NCBI GenBank assembly: GCA_017465465.1
Contig: JAFTWE010000014.1
Location: forward strand, 48,203-112,202
From: Clostridia bacterium
Lineage (GTDB): Bacteria; Bacillota; Clostridia; Oscillospirales; Acutalibacteraceae
Reading direction: 5' to 3'
Length of the DNA stretch: 64,000 nucleotides
The translations under genes were made by a program, and so were the position numbers. Shown piece after piece: positions 48,834 to 57,906 of this stretch. The notes beneath the pieces were generated by a model. The model was not told where the DNA came from and ran no database searches. It saw only the letters and a program-made list of their open reading frames with translations. Position 1 is the first letter of the stretch. Each line of letters begins with the position of its first letter.

Positions 48834-49619
48834 TCATTTCAAAAACAGCTCTCTGCAGGTTTCGGGAACATTCCTGCACACCCTGTCTGCATAGCTTTTA
48901 ACTTCGTCCACAGCCCTGCTCATTGCAAAAGACAATCCTGCGGCCTTGAACATTGAAACATCATTAAAATTATCGCCGAAAACAGCAATTTCTGACTTAT
49001 CAATTCCCGTAGCTTGGGAAATAGCCTCAATTCCTTTGCCCTTATCACTTACGGTAAAATCAAGCCAGATTTTGCCTGCAACAGCAACATTGAGAATTTC
49101 TCCCCAACGGGCGGTAAAGCCTTCAACAATATCATCAACACCGCTTGGCTTGCAGATTGCAATTTTCTGAATTTCTTCGGGAATATCGTCAAAGCAATCC
49201 ACAATCACCGCTCTGTTATGTAAATGCTCAGTTACTATTTTATAAAATTCTTCTGTGGGATTTATAAGATAACACACCGTCGCACCCGAAATCATCGGCT
49301 GCGCATCGGGAGTTTTTAATATATCTTCAACTATACCGCGGGCAACATTTCTGTTAAGCAAGGCTCGCGAAATGAGCTTTTCATTTCTGATAACATAAGA
49401 GCCGTTTTCACAAGAAAAGATAACATCATCTGCCGCATCTCCCAAGAGATATTTCACTCCGGGATATTGTCTGCCGCTTGAAACGCAAAAGATATACCCT
49501 GCGTTTTTCAAGTCCTTTATCATCTGAAGCGCTTCCTGTGACGGAGCTTCTTCAACCTCTTCTTTTGTGCCGTCATTGATTAAAGTTCCGTCAATATCAC
49601 ACGCTATAAGCTTAATCAT
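48834..49619 (-). CDS. Cof-type HAD hydrolase
   Basis: 261-aa haloacid-dehalogenase phosphatase of the Cof/type IIB group. Catalytic Asp pair in ACDIDGTLIND (residues 8 and 10), the Thr/Ser motif in CVSSGRQ, the Lys in SDKGKGIEAI, and the metal-binding GDNFNDVSMF. These enzymes dephosphorylate sugar phosphates or cofactors. It overlaps the end of rarA by eight bases and is followed by radC. Confidence 0.88.
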   Translation of the reverse strand: MIKLIACDIDGTLINDGTKEEVEEAPSQEALQMIKDLKNAGYIFCVSSGRQYPGVKYLLGDAADDVIFSCENGSYVIRNEKLISRALLNRNVARGIVEDILKTPDAQPMISGATVCYLINPTEEFYKIVTEHLHNRAVIVDCFDDIPEEIQKIAICKPSGVDDIVEGFTARWGEILNVAVAGKIWLDFTVSDKGKGIEAISQATGIDKSEIAVFGDNFNDVSMFKAAGLSFAMSRAVDEVKSYADRVCRNVPETCRELFLK

Positions 49620-50883
49620 TTTCGCCTTTTATCCTTTTCCAATATTCTTTTGCGGCCTGCTCGTTTTTGTTATCGCCAAACTCATAATATTTGGCATTTT
49701 TCAACACATCGGGTAAATACTGCTGCTTGACCCAATGATTGGGATATGCATGGGGATACTCGTAAAACTGGCCCTTTACTGCCGCATCTTCACCGTCAAA
49801 GTGCTTGTTCTGAAGCGTTCTCGGAATCGGACCGCTCTTGCCCCTTGCAACATCCGCCATAGCCGCATTGATTGCATCGTGGCCTGTGGTTGATTTGGGC
49901 GAATTGCACACAAGAATAACCGCATCTGCCAAGGGAATTCTCGCCTCGGGAAGACCCACCATAAGGGCAGTATCTACTGCCGCCTTAACAATAGGAATAA
50001 TCATCGGGTATGCAAGACCCACATCCTCACAGGCGCAAACCAAAAGCCGCCTGCAGGCAGAGGGTAAATCCCCTGCTTCAAGAAGCCTTGCAAGGTAATG
50101 TATTGCGGCATCGGGGTCTGAGCCGCGCATTGACTTTTGAAAAGCCGAAATAATATCGTAATGCTCATCGCCGTCTTTATCATATTTCATTGCACTGCGC
50201 TGAGTAAGCTGCTTGGCGGTGTCAAGGTTTATGATGATTTGTCCGTCTTTTTCTCTTGTAGAAAGCACACAAAGCTCCACCGCATTCATAGCTTTTCGCA
50301 CATCTCCGCCGCAAGCTGTGGAAATATATTTGAGAGTTTCATCGCTGACGGATATTTTACAGCTTCTCTCTTTTTCTGAAATTTCAAAAGCTCTTCTTAC
50401 CGCAATTTCAATTTCATCAGCAGAAACTGTTTTAAACTCAAAAACAGTTGAGCGGCTTAAAATTGCATTATAAACATAAAAGTACGGATTTTCGGTGGTT
50501 GAAGCAATGAGAGTGATTTTTCCGCTTTCGATATATTCAAGGAGTGTCTGCTGCTGCTTTTTGTTAAAATACTGAATTTCATCAAGATATAAAAGCACAC
50601 CGTTAATGGCCTCAAATGTATCAAGCTGAGCAACAATGGCTTTGATATCTGCTGTGCCGGCGGTGGTGCCGTTAAGCTTGCAGAATTTGCGGTTGGTTGC
50701 TTTTGCGATTATGTTTGCAACCGTTGTTTTGCCCACACCTGACGGGCCGTAAAAAACAAGGTTTGGCAATTCACCTGATTCAATTATATTACGAAGAGGC
50801 TTACCCTCGCCGATAAGATGCTTTTGCCCCACAACCTCATCAAGGGTTTGCGGTCTTATTTTTTGCGCCAACGGTTCATACAT
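49612..50883 (-). CDS. rarA: Replication-associated recombination protein RarA (MgsA)
   Basis: 423-aa AAA+ ATPase that acts at stalled replication forks. Walker A GPSGVGKTT, Walker B LLYLDEIQYF, sensor 1 STTENPYF, and the C-terminal tetramer domain with GSDPDAAIHYLARLLEAGD and PEARIPLADAVI. Start chosen at ATG 50883, set by AAAGGAGTG; the frame from 50916 adds residues not seen in the family. It heads the rarA-HAD-radC unit. Confidence 0.93.
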   Translation of the reverse strand: MYEPLAQKIRPQTLDEVVGQKHLIGEGKPLRNIIESGELPNLVFYGPSGVGKTTVANIIAKATNRKFCKLNGTTAGTADIKAIVAQLDTFEAINGVLLYLDEIQYFNKKQQQTLLEYIESGKITLIASTTENPYFYVYNAILSRSTVFEFKTVSADEIEIAVRRAFEISEKERSCKISVSDETLKYISTACGGDVRKAMNAVELCVLSTREKDGQIIINLDTAKQLTQRSAMKYDKDGDEHYDIISAFQKSMRGSDPDAAIHYLARLLEAGDLPSACRRLLVCACEDVGLAYPMIIPIVKAAVDTALMVGLPEARIPLADAVILVCNSPKSTTGHDAINAAMADVARGKSGPIPRTLQNKHFDGEDAAVKGQFYEYPHAYPNHWVKQQYLPDVLKNAKYYEFGDNKNEQAAKEYWKRIKGEND

Positions 50884-50972
50884 AAAATCACTCCTTTTAC
50901 CTTGGTATTTTATCACTTACTGCCTTTGCCGTCAATAACAAAAGCCGCAGACTGACTGCGACTTTAATGTTA

Positions 50973-51974
50973 TTACTTCTTTTTCTTGATTTCAAGCTTT
51001 TTCTTCTGAACCTCATCATCAAAAACCTTGCCCTGTGAATCATAAGGCTCTTTGTCTGTAATAAAGAACTTGCTTGGCGGTGAAACAATGTTGATTGCAC
51101 TTGGCAAAACATTGATATCAACATTTTTATGATTACCGCCGAATTCACCGTCAAAGGTCCAGGCAACCTCATCGTTGCAGGTGATTTTCAAGTGCTTAGT
51201 TTTAAAGGTGATAATTCTCTCGCCGTCATAATCCTGGTCTTTAACCTTTTTAACAAGGTAGAACACATCAGGAACGCTCTTAACACCTCTTACAAAAAGG
51301 CATTCAAGCTCGCCGTCATTGAGCTTAATATCGCGTTTGTCATACTTAAAAAATCCGCCAACGCTGTTGGTGTTTGAAATTGCACCGAAATAAAATCCGT
51401 CTTCAATAACTCCGCCGTCGTATTCGATTTTCATATTGTATGCACGAAGAGTACGGATGTAATGAGGCAATCTGAAAATAAAGCATTCAAGCAAATAGGC
51501 TGTGTGACCAAGCTTATTTTTAAACTTCTGAGAAGTTACATAAGATGAGTCACTTGCAACACCGAATGATGCAACATAAGAAAAATATTTGTCATTAAAA
51601 GAACCGATATCGTAATTATTGAGATATCCTTTTTTGTAAAGGTCAATCTGCTTTTCAACACTTTTAGAAGCGCCTACAGTAGCCGCAAAGTCATTAGTTG
51701 AGCCTGAGGGAAGATACATAATAGGCTTCTTTGCACCAAGGGCCATAACGCCGTTGACGGTTTCACTGAAGGTTCCGTCACCGCCGCAGCAGATAACAGC
51801 ATCGTGACCTTCAAGATTTTCTTTAACAAGTCGGGTTGCGTCACCGGTGCAGGTTGTAATCGTTTTGGTCACTTCAAAGCCGTGCCTTCCAAAAACACGA
51901 ACAATGTGGTCAGGGTCTTTTCTTTCTGAATCCTTACCAGACACAGGGTTATAAACCAAAAGTATTTTACTCAT
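50973..51974 (-). CDS. Diacylglycerol kinase-family lipid kinase (YegS/DgkB-like)
   Basis: 333 aa. The DAGK catalytic motif is CCGGDGTFSETVNGV (near residue 60), with PVSGKDSERK at the N-terminus binding nucleotide phosphate, and LPSGSTNDFA. It phosphorylates diacylglycerol or a similar lipid and recycles it to phosphatidate, the substrate of the CdsA encoded 24 bases upstream. The pairing strongly supports a role in phospholipid synthesis. The basic C-terminal tail (EVQKKKLEIKKKK) may bind membranes. Confidence 0.88.
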   Translation of the reverse strand: MSKILLVYNPVSGKDSERKDPDHIVRVFGRHGFEVTKTITTCTGDATRLVKENLEGHDAVICCGGDGTFSETVNGVMALGAKKPIMYLPSGSTNDFAATVGASKSVEKQIDLYKKGYLNNYDIGSFNDKYFSYVASFGVASDSSYVTSQKFKNKLGHTAYLLECFIFRLPHYIRTLRAYNMKIEYDGGVIEDGFYFGAISNTNSVGGFFKYDKRDIKLNDGELECLFVRGVKSVPDVFYLVKKVKDQDYDGERIITFKTKHLKITCNDEVAWTFDGEFGGNHKNVDINVLPSAINIVSPPSKFFITDKEPYDSQGKVFDDEVQKKKLEIKKKK

Positions 51975-51998
51975 AACACTTTCCCTTTCTCGCCTGCA

Positions 51999-52802
51999 TC
52001 AGGCACGTTCAAATAAAGTTAAAAGTATGTATGCTGTGGGAATAGAAAACATCAGACTGTCTATTCTGTCAAGGGCTCCGCCGTGGCCCGGGATAAGATT
52101 GCCGAAATCCTTAATTCCGACTTCTCTTTTAATAAATGAAGCTGAGAGGTCACCAATCTGACCGACTACGGTGCAGATTGCAACGGTAACAACAACTGCC
52201 CACAACTCATAGCCGATATAATCCTTAAGCAAGAACCAAAGGCCTGCACAAATTGCAGTTGTTACAACAGTACCTGTAACCGAGCCTTCAATTGTTTTAT
52301 TGGGGCTGACTGTGGGAGCAAGCTTATGCTTTCCGAAAAGCATACCGCCGAAAAGAGCAAATGTGTCACATCCGATTGCGCTGAGGAAGCCTGTCAGGAA
52401 AATCACAATCCAGTCAGGTGCAGGAAGTGAGCAAACATATATAACGCCTATAAAAGGAAGGCAGGGATAAACAAGAGTGCTAAGGGTTGCAAGAGCATCC
52501 TGTGAGGTGTGCTTTTTACTTTTCATACATACAACAAAGTTAATTATGAAAATAAGACCGACACAAGCCACTATGTAAAGCATATCGAGTTTGAAATAAA
52601 TCATCAATGTTGCCACGGCAATAAAAATCATAGGCAGAGGCTTTATGATGTTGCGGTTAACCTTTTTTAAAGCATTACCCATTTCGTGACAGCTCAGAAG
52701 TCCGAATGCCGCAACAAGAAGCATTGCCGTAGCCTGAGAAGCGATAAAGCAAACAGCAACTATTGCCAGCAACACAAGCGCAGATAAAACTCTTTTTAAC
52801 AT
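51999..52802 (-). CDS. cdsA: Phosphatidate cytidylyltransferase
   Basis: 267-aa integral membrane enzyme that makes CDP-diacylglycerol from phosphatidate and CTP. About eight helices are present; the CDS signature is SASFIKREVGIKDFGNLIPG followed by HGGALDRIDSL near the C-terminus. Start at ATG 52802, because AGGAAGTG precedes it; the longer frame to 52826 has no ribosome binding site. First of a two-gene lipid unit with the lipid kinase. Confidence 0.93.
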   Translation of the reverse strand: MLKRVLSALVLLAIVAVCFIASQATAMLLVAAFGLLSCHEMGNALKKVNRNIIKPLPMIFIAVATLMIYFKLDMLYIVACVGLIFIINFVVCMKSKKHTSQDALATLSTLVYPCLPFIGVIYVCSLPAPDWIVIFLTGFLSAIGCDTFALFGGMLFGKHKLAPTVSPNKTIEGSVTGTVVTTAICAGLWFLLKDYIGYELWAVVVTVAICTVVGQIGDLSASFIKREVGIKDFGNLIPGHGGALDRIDSLMFSIPTAYILLTLFERA

Positions 52803-52961
52803 AATTGCACTTCCTAAATTCGACATAAATTGGGTTGCGTTTAAACTACCCTACTATACACAACACATTATACTAACAAACCTTTGGTTTTTCAAGCGAC
52901 AAACACCCCTCAAATGTCGTAATTATAATCAACTTTTGTTAATATTTTGTTTGTAAAATGT

Positions 52962-52998
52962 TAAAAGCGGCTTGGTTCTGCAAAAAGAACCAAACCGC
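52962..52998 (-). terminator. Terminator of pheST
   Basis: GCGG-TTTGGTTCT pairs with AGAACCAA-GCCGC (13 bp with one U-G on the minus strand), then TTTT. Confidence 0.85.
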
Positions 52999-53005
52999 CG
53001 ATGTT

Positions 53006-55441
53006 TTATCTGAGTTTTATGCCGATTTTATATTCAAGAGCTTTAAGGATTTTGGTAACATATTTATCACAATCCTCAGGCATAAGCTCTGCGTTGCCTG
53101 CCGCAAATGTGATAGCAAAAGCCATACTCTTCTTGCCCTCACCGATTGCTTCACTTCTGTAAATATCGAAAAGCTTAATATCGGTAACAGCCTTGCAAGC
53201 GTCACGGATAACTGTTTCAATTTCACCGCAGGTTGTAGCTTCATCAGCAACAAGTGCAAGGTCACGCTTAACACTTCTGAAAGATGAAACAGGAGCATAC
53301 TTGCAGCTTTCTTCAGCCAGCTTCATAAGAGCATCATAGTCAATCTCACCGAAGTAGCATTTCTTTGTGATTTCAGCATCGTCAGAAACCTCATAAGAAA
53401 GCTGACCTAACCAGCCAAGCTTTTTACCGCCGCATTTAACACAGGCACTTACTCCGGGATGAAGGAAAGGCTTTGTTTCTTTTTCATAAGAGAACTTAAC
53501 GCCGAATTCCTGAGCAATCGCATCAAGCACACCCTTTGCGGTGAAGAAATCTTCATCTTCGCCGTAAATGCCAAAAGCAAAGCGCTGATTTTCAGTCGGA
53601 ATTGTTGCAACAGGCTGTTCATTCGGAATGAATACATTTGCAAGCTCAAACACTCTGGCTGACTCATTTCCGCGCTTCATATTGTGAGAAACAATTTTAA
53701 CAACAGAGGGAGCAAGCATTGAGCGCATAATTGAATAATTTTCGCTCAAAGGATTGCTGATTTTAACATAATTTCTTTCAGGCGCATCCTCGGGGAGTCT
53801 GAGCAAATCAAGCTCGGCAGGAGAATAGAAAGAATAGTTAATAAGCTCGTTGAAGCCCTGAGCAACAAGGCAATCCTTAAATTTATTAACAGCCTTCTGC
53901 TTTTTGTTAAGACCGCCGCTTGTAATAACAGCGTTTGTCATAAACTTAGGAACGATATTGTCATAGCCGTAAACCTTGATAACATCTTCTGCCAAATCAG
54001 CGGCTGTACCTTCAATATCGGTTCTGTAAGCAGGAGCAACAGCAGTAAGGTTATCACCGTCAATTTCGAGAGTGTAATTCTGACGGGAGAGAATGTCAAC
54101 GATTGTTTCTGTGGGAACTTCAATACCGAGAACAGCGTTAACAGCACTGAAGGTTGTAACAACCTTCTGGCTCTCTCTTTCGGGGTTTGCATCAGCATCA
54201 ACATGAGTTGCAGAAACAGTTCCGCAACCGAGCTCTTCAACAAGGTGCAAGGCTCTGTCCATAGCAAGGCCTGTTGTGTATTCGTCAACACCCTTTTCAA
54301 AGCGGTGAGATGAATCACTGCTCTGACCCAAGGCTCTTGAAGAACGGCGGATGTTGCCTCTTTCAAACTTTGCAGATTCAAAAAGAACATCCTTGGTTGT
54401 GTCTTTGATTTCTGAATTAAGACCGCCCATGATACCTGCAAGAGCAACAGCCTTTTCACCGTCGCAGATTACAAGATTTTCACTGTTAAGGGTGAATTCT
54501 TTTTCATCAAGAGTAACGATTTTTTCACCGTTTTCAGCGCGTCTTACAACAATCTTTTCACCTGCTACATTTGCCATATCAAAGGCGTGCATAGGCTGAC
54601 CCATTTCAACAAGAACATAGTTGGTAATGTCAACAAAGGTGCTGATTGAGTTAATTCCGCACATCTTAAGGCGGCGGCGCATCCATACAGGTGAGCGCTC
54701 AATTTTAACATCCTTAACAAAATGAGCAACATATCTCGGGCAAAGGTCGGGAGCCTTAACCTCAACTGTGATGTTGTTGTTATTAGCCTCTTTTTTAGCT
54801 GTGTAGGTAAAATCGGGAGCATTGAGCTTTCTGTTAAGAAGAGCTGCCAATTCTCTTGCAACACCGTAAACATACTGGCAGTGAGGGAGGTTAGCTGTAA
54901 CAGAAATATCCATAACCTCATCATCAAGCTCAAGATATTCCTTAACATCCATACCGGGAAGTGCATCTTCACCAAGCATCATAATGCCGTAAACCTCAGC
55001 ACCGTCATACCAGTCATCATCGATACCCAATTCTTCACCTGAGCAAAGCATACCGTTTGACTCAACGCCGCGAAGCTTGCCTTTTTTGATGTTCATAACC
55101 TCGTGAGCACCGCTGTCGTCACCCTTTTTGCGTGCATATACATTAGCACCGGGGAGAGCAACGGGAACATGGTCGCCAACATTAACATTCGGGGCACCTG
55201 TTACAATCTGAATATCTGTGCCATATTCGCCACAGTCAACAATACAAATAACCATGTGGTCAGAATCAGGATGAGGTGTGATTTCTTTAATAACGCCTAC
55301 CTTAATTCCGTCAACATCGGGAGCTACGGGCTTTCTTTCTTCAACTTCAAGTCCGCAGGAGAAAAGGCTGTCCTCAATAGTCTGAGCGTCAATGCCCTCC
55401 AAGTCAACCATTTCTTTTAACCAACTCATTGGTAAATACAT
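53006..55441 (-). CDS. pheT: Phenylalanine-tRNA ligase beta subunit
   Basis: 811 aa, full length. Domains in order: N-terminal tRNA-binding OB fold (IVTGAPNVNVGDHVPVALPGA), B1-B5 core with editing domain, catalytic-like domain (SRALGQSSDSSHRFEKGVD), and the C-terminal ferredoxin-fold anticodon-binding domain (APVSSFRSVKRDLALVADE). It pairs with PheS to charge tRNA-Phe. It follows pheS by 15 bases and both are under a T-box. Confidence 0.97.
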   Translation of the reverse strand: MYLPMSWLKEMVDLEGIDAQTIEDSLFSCGLEVEERKPVAPDVDGIKVGVIKEITPHPDSDHMVICIVDCGEYGTDIQIVTGAPNVNVGDHVPVALPGANVYARKKGDDSGAHEVMNIKKGKLRGVESNGMLCSGEELGIDDDWYDGAEVYGIMMLGEDALPGMDVKEYLELDDEVMDISVTANLPHCQYVYGVARELAALLNRKLNAPDFTYTAKKEANNNNITVEVKAPDLCPRYVAHFVKDVKIERSPVWMRRRLKMCGINSISTFVDITNYVLVEMGQPMHAFDMANVAGEKIVVRRAENGEKIVTLDEKEFTLNSENLVICDGEKAVALAGIMGGLNSEIKDTTKDVLFESAKFERGNIRRSSRALGQSSDSSHRFEKGVDEYTTGLAMDRALHLVEELGCGTVSATHVDADANPERESQKVVTTFSAVNAVLGIEVPTETIVDILSRQNYTLEIDGDNLTAVAPAYRTDIEGTAADLAEDVIKVYGYDNIVPKFMTNAVITSGGLNKKQKAVNKFKDCLVAQGFNELINYSFYSPAELDLLRLPEDAPERNYVKISNPLSENYSIMRSMLAPSVVKIVSHNMKRGNESARVFELANVFIPNEQPVATIPTENQRFAFGIYGEDEDFFTAKGVLDAIAQEFGVKFSYEKETKPFLHPGVSACVKCGGKKLGWLGQLSYEVSDDAEITKKCYFGEIDYDALMKLAEESCKYAPVSSFRSVKRDLALVADEATTCGEIETVIRDACKAVTDIKLFDIYRSEAIGEGKKSMAFAITFAAGNAELMPEDCDKYVTKILKALEYKIGIKLR

Positions 55442-55456
55442 TATAAATCACCTCTC

Positions 55457-56479
55457 TCACTTTCTGAACTGGTCTGAAATTCTTACATCACCGTCATAAA
55501 GAAGGTGAATATTGTTTACGCCGTATTTGAGCATTGCGATACGGTCAAGACCTGTACCGAATGCAAGGCCTGAATATACATCTGCATCAAGGCCGCAGTT
55601 TTCAATAACCTTGCGGTTAACCACGCCGCCGCCGAGGATTTCAATCCAGCCTGTGCCCTTACAAAGGTTACAGCCTGCACCGTGACATTCACAGCAGGTT
55701 ACGTCAACCTCAACACTTGGCTCAGTAAACGGGAAGAATGAGGGGCGGAAACGGGTCTTTGTGTTTTTATCAAAAACTGTTTTTGCAAGAGTGTCAAGAA
55801 GACCCTGAAGGTCACAAAGTGAAAGATTTTTGTCAATAACAAGACCTTCCATCTGGTGGAACATAGGAGCGTGTGTTCCGTCATCGTCACAGCGGAAAAC
55901 TCTGCCGGGAGAAATGATTTTGAAGGGAGGCTCCATTGTTTCAAGGGCACGAATCTGACCTGTTGAGGTGTGAGTTCTCAAAAGGAGGTCGTCGTTGATA
56001 TAGAAGGTATCCTGCTTATCTCTTGCGGGGTGGTCGGCTGAAACATTGAGGGCTGTGAAATTGTGGAAGTCGTCATCAATTTCAGGGCCTTCAAAAACTG
56101 TGAAGCCCATACCTGTGAAAGCATCGATAAGCTCATTTCTGACAAGAGTTACAGGGTGAAGATGGCCTGCCTTACGGGTTTTAGAGGGCATTGTAACATC
56201 AATAGCCTCATCCTCATATCTCTTTAAAAGAGCCTTGTTGGCAAGGTCTTTTTCATTTTCATCAAAAAGCTCTGTTGCCCAAACTTTAAATTCGTTGATA
56301 ACCTTACCTGCTGCAGGGCGTTCTTCTTTAGAAAGAGAACCCAACTGCTTCATAAGAGCAGGAATAGCACCGTTTTTGCTCAGGTACTTAAATCTTACTT
56401 CTTTAAGCTCATCAAGGCTTGCAATTTTTGCGGCCTCGTCTTCAATCTGAGCTTTTAATTCTCTGATTCGATTTTCCAT
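55457..56479 (-). CDS. pheS: Phenylalanine-tRNA ligase alpha subunit
   Basis: 340 aa, catalytic subunit. Motif 2 is in RTHTSTGQIRALE with FRCDDDGTHAPMFHQMEG, and motif 3 is GLAFGTGLDRIAMLKYG. Four cysteines (CCECHGAGCNLC) form an inserted zinc-like knuckle found in some Firmicutes PheS. Start at ATG 56479 because AAGGAG lies upstream; the open frame to 56551 runs back into the T-box terminator and is not translated. Confidence 0.96.
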   Translation of the reverse strand: MENRIRELKAQIEDEAAKIASLDELKEVRFKYLSKNGAIPALMKQLGSLSKEERPAAGKVINEFKVWATELFDENEKDLANKALLKRYEDEAIDVTMPSKTRKAGHLHPVTLVRNELIDAFTGMGFTVFEGPEIDDDFHNFTALNVSADHPARDKQDTFYINDDLLLRTHTSTGQIRALETMEPPFKIISPGRVFRCDDDGTHAPMFHQMEGLVIDKNLSLCDLQGLLDTLAKTVFDKNTKTRFRPSFFPFTEPSVEVDVTCCECHGAGCNLCKGTGWIEILGGGVVNRKVIENCGLDADVYSGLAFGTGLDRIAMLKYGVNNIHLLYDGDVRISDQFRK

Positions 56480-56499
56480 TTTTACACTCCTTATATATT

Positions 56500-56802
56500 T
56501 GAATAGGTAAATAGGCAAAATAAAACAAAAAGCTCGCCCTATTGTTGCCAAAAGGACGAGTTAAACCCGTGTTACCACCTTTATTTACCGCCAATTCACA
56601 TTGACAGCCTCACGAAGTACGGCAAAAGCGATACTTCTGCACTCATTACGGTGTGCCTCCGTCGCAGCCTACTGAGTTGTCCGTTCAGTGCGCGGCTCCA
56701 AGATGAATTCACAAAATACCTTCCTTGCGCCTCTCATCAACCGGCAGCTTTCTTTAAGGGGTGGTTTTGCTACTGCTTCTTTTCACAGCCTTTGATTAAA
56801 TT
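56500..56802 (-). promoter_or_regulatory. T-box riboswitch (tRNA-Phe type) before pheST
   Basis: The conserved T-box sequence GGTGGTAACACGGG lies at 56580-56567. The terminator CTCGTCCT/AGGGCGAG (56560-56533) with a T-rich end competes with the antiterminator. Upstream, the specifier stem contains TTC within GTGAATTCATC, which fits Phe. Uncharged tRNA-Phe would bind, favour the antiterminator and switch on pheST. Confidence 0.93.
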
Positions 56803-56808
56803 TGTTGT

Positions 56809-56837
56809 ATTATATCACACCAAAACTTCCTTGTCAA
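56809..56837 (-). promoter_or_regulatory. Promoter of the T-box/pheST unit
   Basis: Minus-strand TTGACA (56837-56832), 17-base spacer, TATAAT (56814-56809). Confidence 0.9.
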
Positions 56838-56981
56838 GGCGAAAAAGTTCATTGACTTTTGCTCTCTTATATGATAAAGTTGCCATTGACTTGTTTGGAA
56901 ATAAATACAAACATTTTGACTCTTTTTTGTATATTGTTACAAAAACTCAGCTTTACACAGCTAAACATTATTTATTTTGAG

Positions 56982-57012
56982 TATATGAAAAATCATATAA
57001 AAAGCTGTATAA
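56982..57012 (+). promoter_or_regulatory. nfnAB promoter region with palindrome
   Basis: TATATGA-AAAA-TCATATA is a perfect seven-base dyad (56982-56999) covering the place of the -35; TATAAT is at 57007-57012. A regulator binding here could repress or replace the -35. 56838-56981 holds no gene. Confidence 0.5.
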
Positions 57013-57049
57013 TAGTATGTAATACTTCTTTATTAAAGAGGCGAGAAAA

Positions 57050-57904
57050 ATGTATAAAATAGTAAGGAAAGAGGTTCTCAACACCAGCGTTGTTTTAATG
57101 GATGTTGAGGCTCCTTTCGTAGCAAGAAAGGCTCAGCCCGGTCAGTTCGTTATTTTAAGGGTTGACGAAGACGGTGAAAGAATCCCCCTGACAATTTCAG
57201 GCTTTGACAGAGAAAAGGGACTTATCACCATTATCTTCAGAGCTGTAGGTGCTACCACTTTAAAATTAAGCCAAAAAAATGAAGGCGAATATATCGAAGA
57301 CTTTGCAGGTCCGTTAGGTGTTCCCACCAAAATCGACGGTCTTAAAAAGGTGTGCATAATCGGCGGCGGCGTTGGTTGCGCCATTGCATTGCCCATTGCT
57401 CAGGAGCTTCACAAAAGAGGCTGTGAGGTTACATCAATTATCGGCTTCCGTTCTTCTGATTTACTTATTCTTGAAAATGAATTCAACGCTGTTTCAAAAG
57501 AGCTTTTTGTTATGACAGACGACGGTTCTTACGGCAGACAGGGCAATGTGTGCCAACCTCTTAATGAGCTTTTTGACCGCGGCGAAACCTTTGACGAGGT
57601 TATTGCCATAGGCCCGATGATTATGATGAAATTTGTTGTTGACGCAACAAGACCCACAGGTATTCCCTGCACTGTTTCAATGAACCCCATTATGATTGAC
57701 GGCACGGGAATGTGCGGCGGTTGCCGACTTACCCTTAATCAGAACGGTAAAAAGGTAACAAAATTCGCCTGTGTTGACGGCCCTGATTTCAACGGCTACG
57801 AGGTTGACTTTGATGAAGTGATGATGCGAAGCACAATGTATGCCGACTTTGAGCGTCACGCTTATGAAGATGCCTGCAATCTTTTTAAAAAGGAGGCTGA
57901 ATAA
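57050..57904 (+). CDS. nfnA: NfnA: NADH-dependent ferredoxin:NADP+ oxidoreductase alpha subunit
   Basis: 284 aa of the sulfide/dihydroorotate-dehydrogenase-like FAD/NAD-binding family. FAD domain at 1-95 (ARKAQPGQFVILRV, RIPLTISGFD), NAD domain from 100 (CIIGGGVGCAIALPIAQ), and a C-terminal [2Fe-2S] site in MCGGCRLT and FACVDGPDF. With NfnB it forms the electron-bifurcating transhydrogenase that joins NADH, ferredoxin and NADP. The partner gene lies two bases downstream, which fixes the role better than sequence alone. Confidence 0.9.
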   Translation: MYKIVRKEVLNTSVVLMDVEAPFVARKAQPGQFVILRVDEDGERIPLTISGFDREKGLITIIFRAVGATTLKLSQKNEGEYIEDFAGPLGVPTKIDGLKKVCIIGGGVGCAIALPIAQELHKRGCEVTSIIGFRSSDLLILENEFNAVSKELFVMTDDGSYGRQGNVCQPLNELFDRGETFDEVIAIGPMIMMKFVVDATRPTGIPCTVSMNPIMIDGTGMCGGCRLTLNQNGKKVTKFACVDGPDFNGYEVDFDEVMMRSTMYADFERHAYEDACNLFKKEAE

Positions 57905-57906
57905 CA

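Noticed and set aside
53938..54459. 173-codon frame inside pheT
   Set aside because: Shadow of pheT in another frame on the same strand, Leu-rich and without start signals.
56651..56980. 109-codon plus-strand frame upstream of nfnA
   Set aside because: It is antisense to the T-box and its promoter and has no ribosome binding site.
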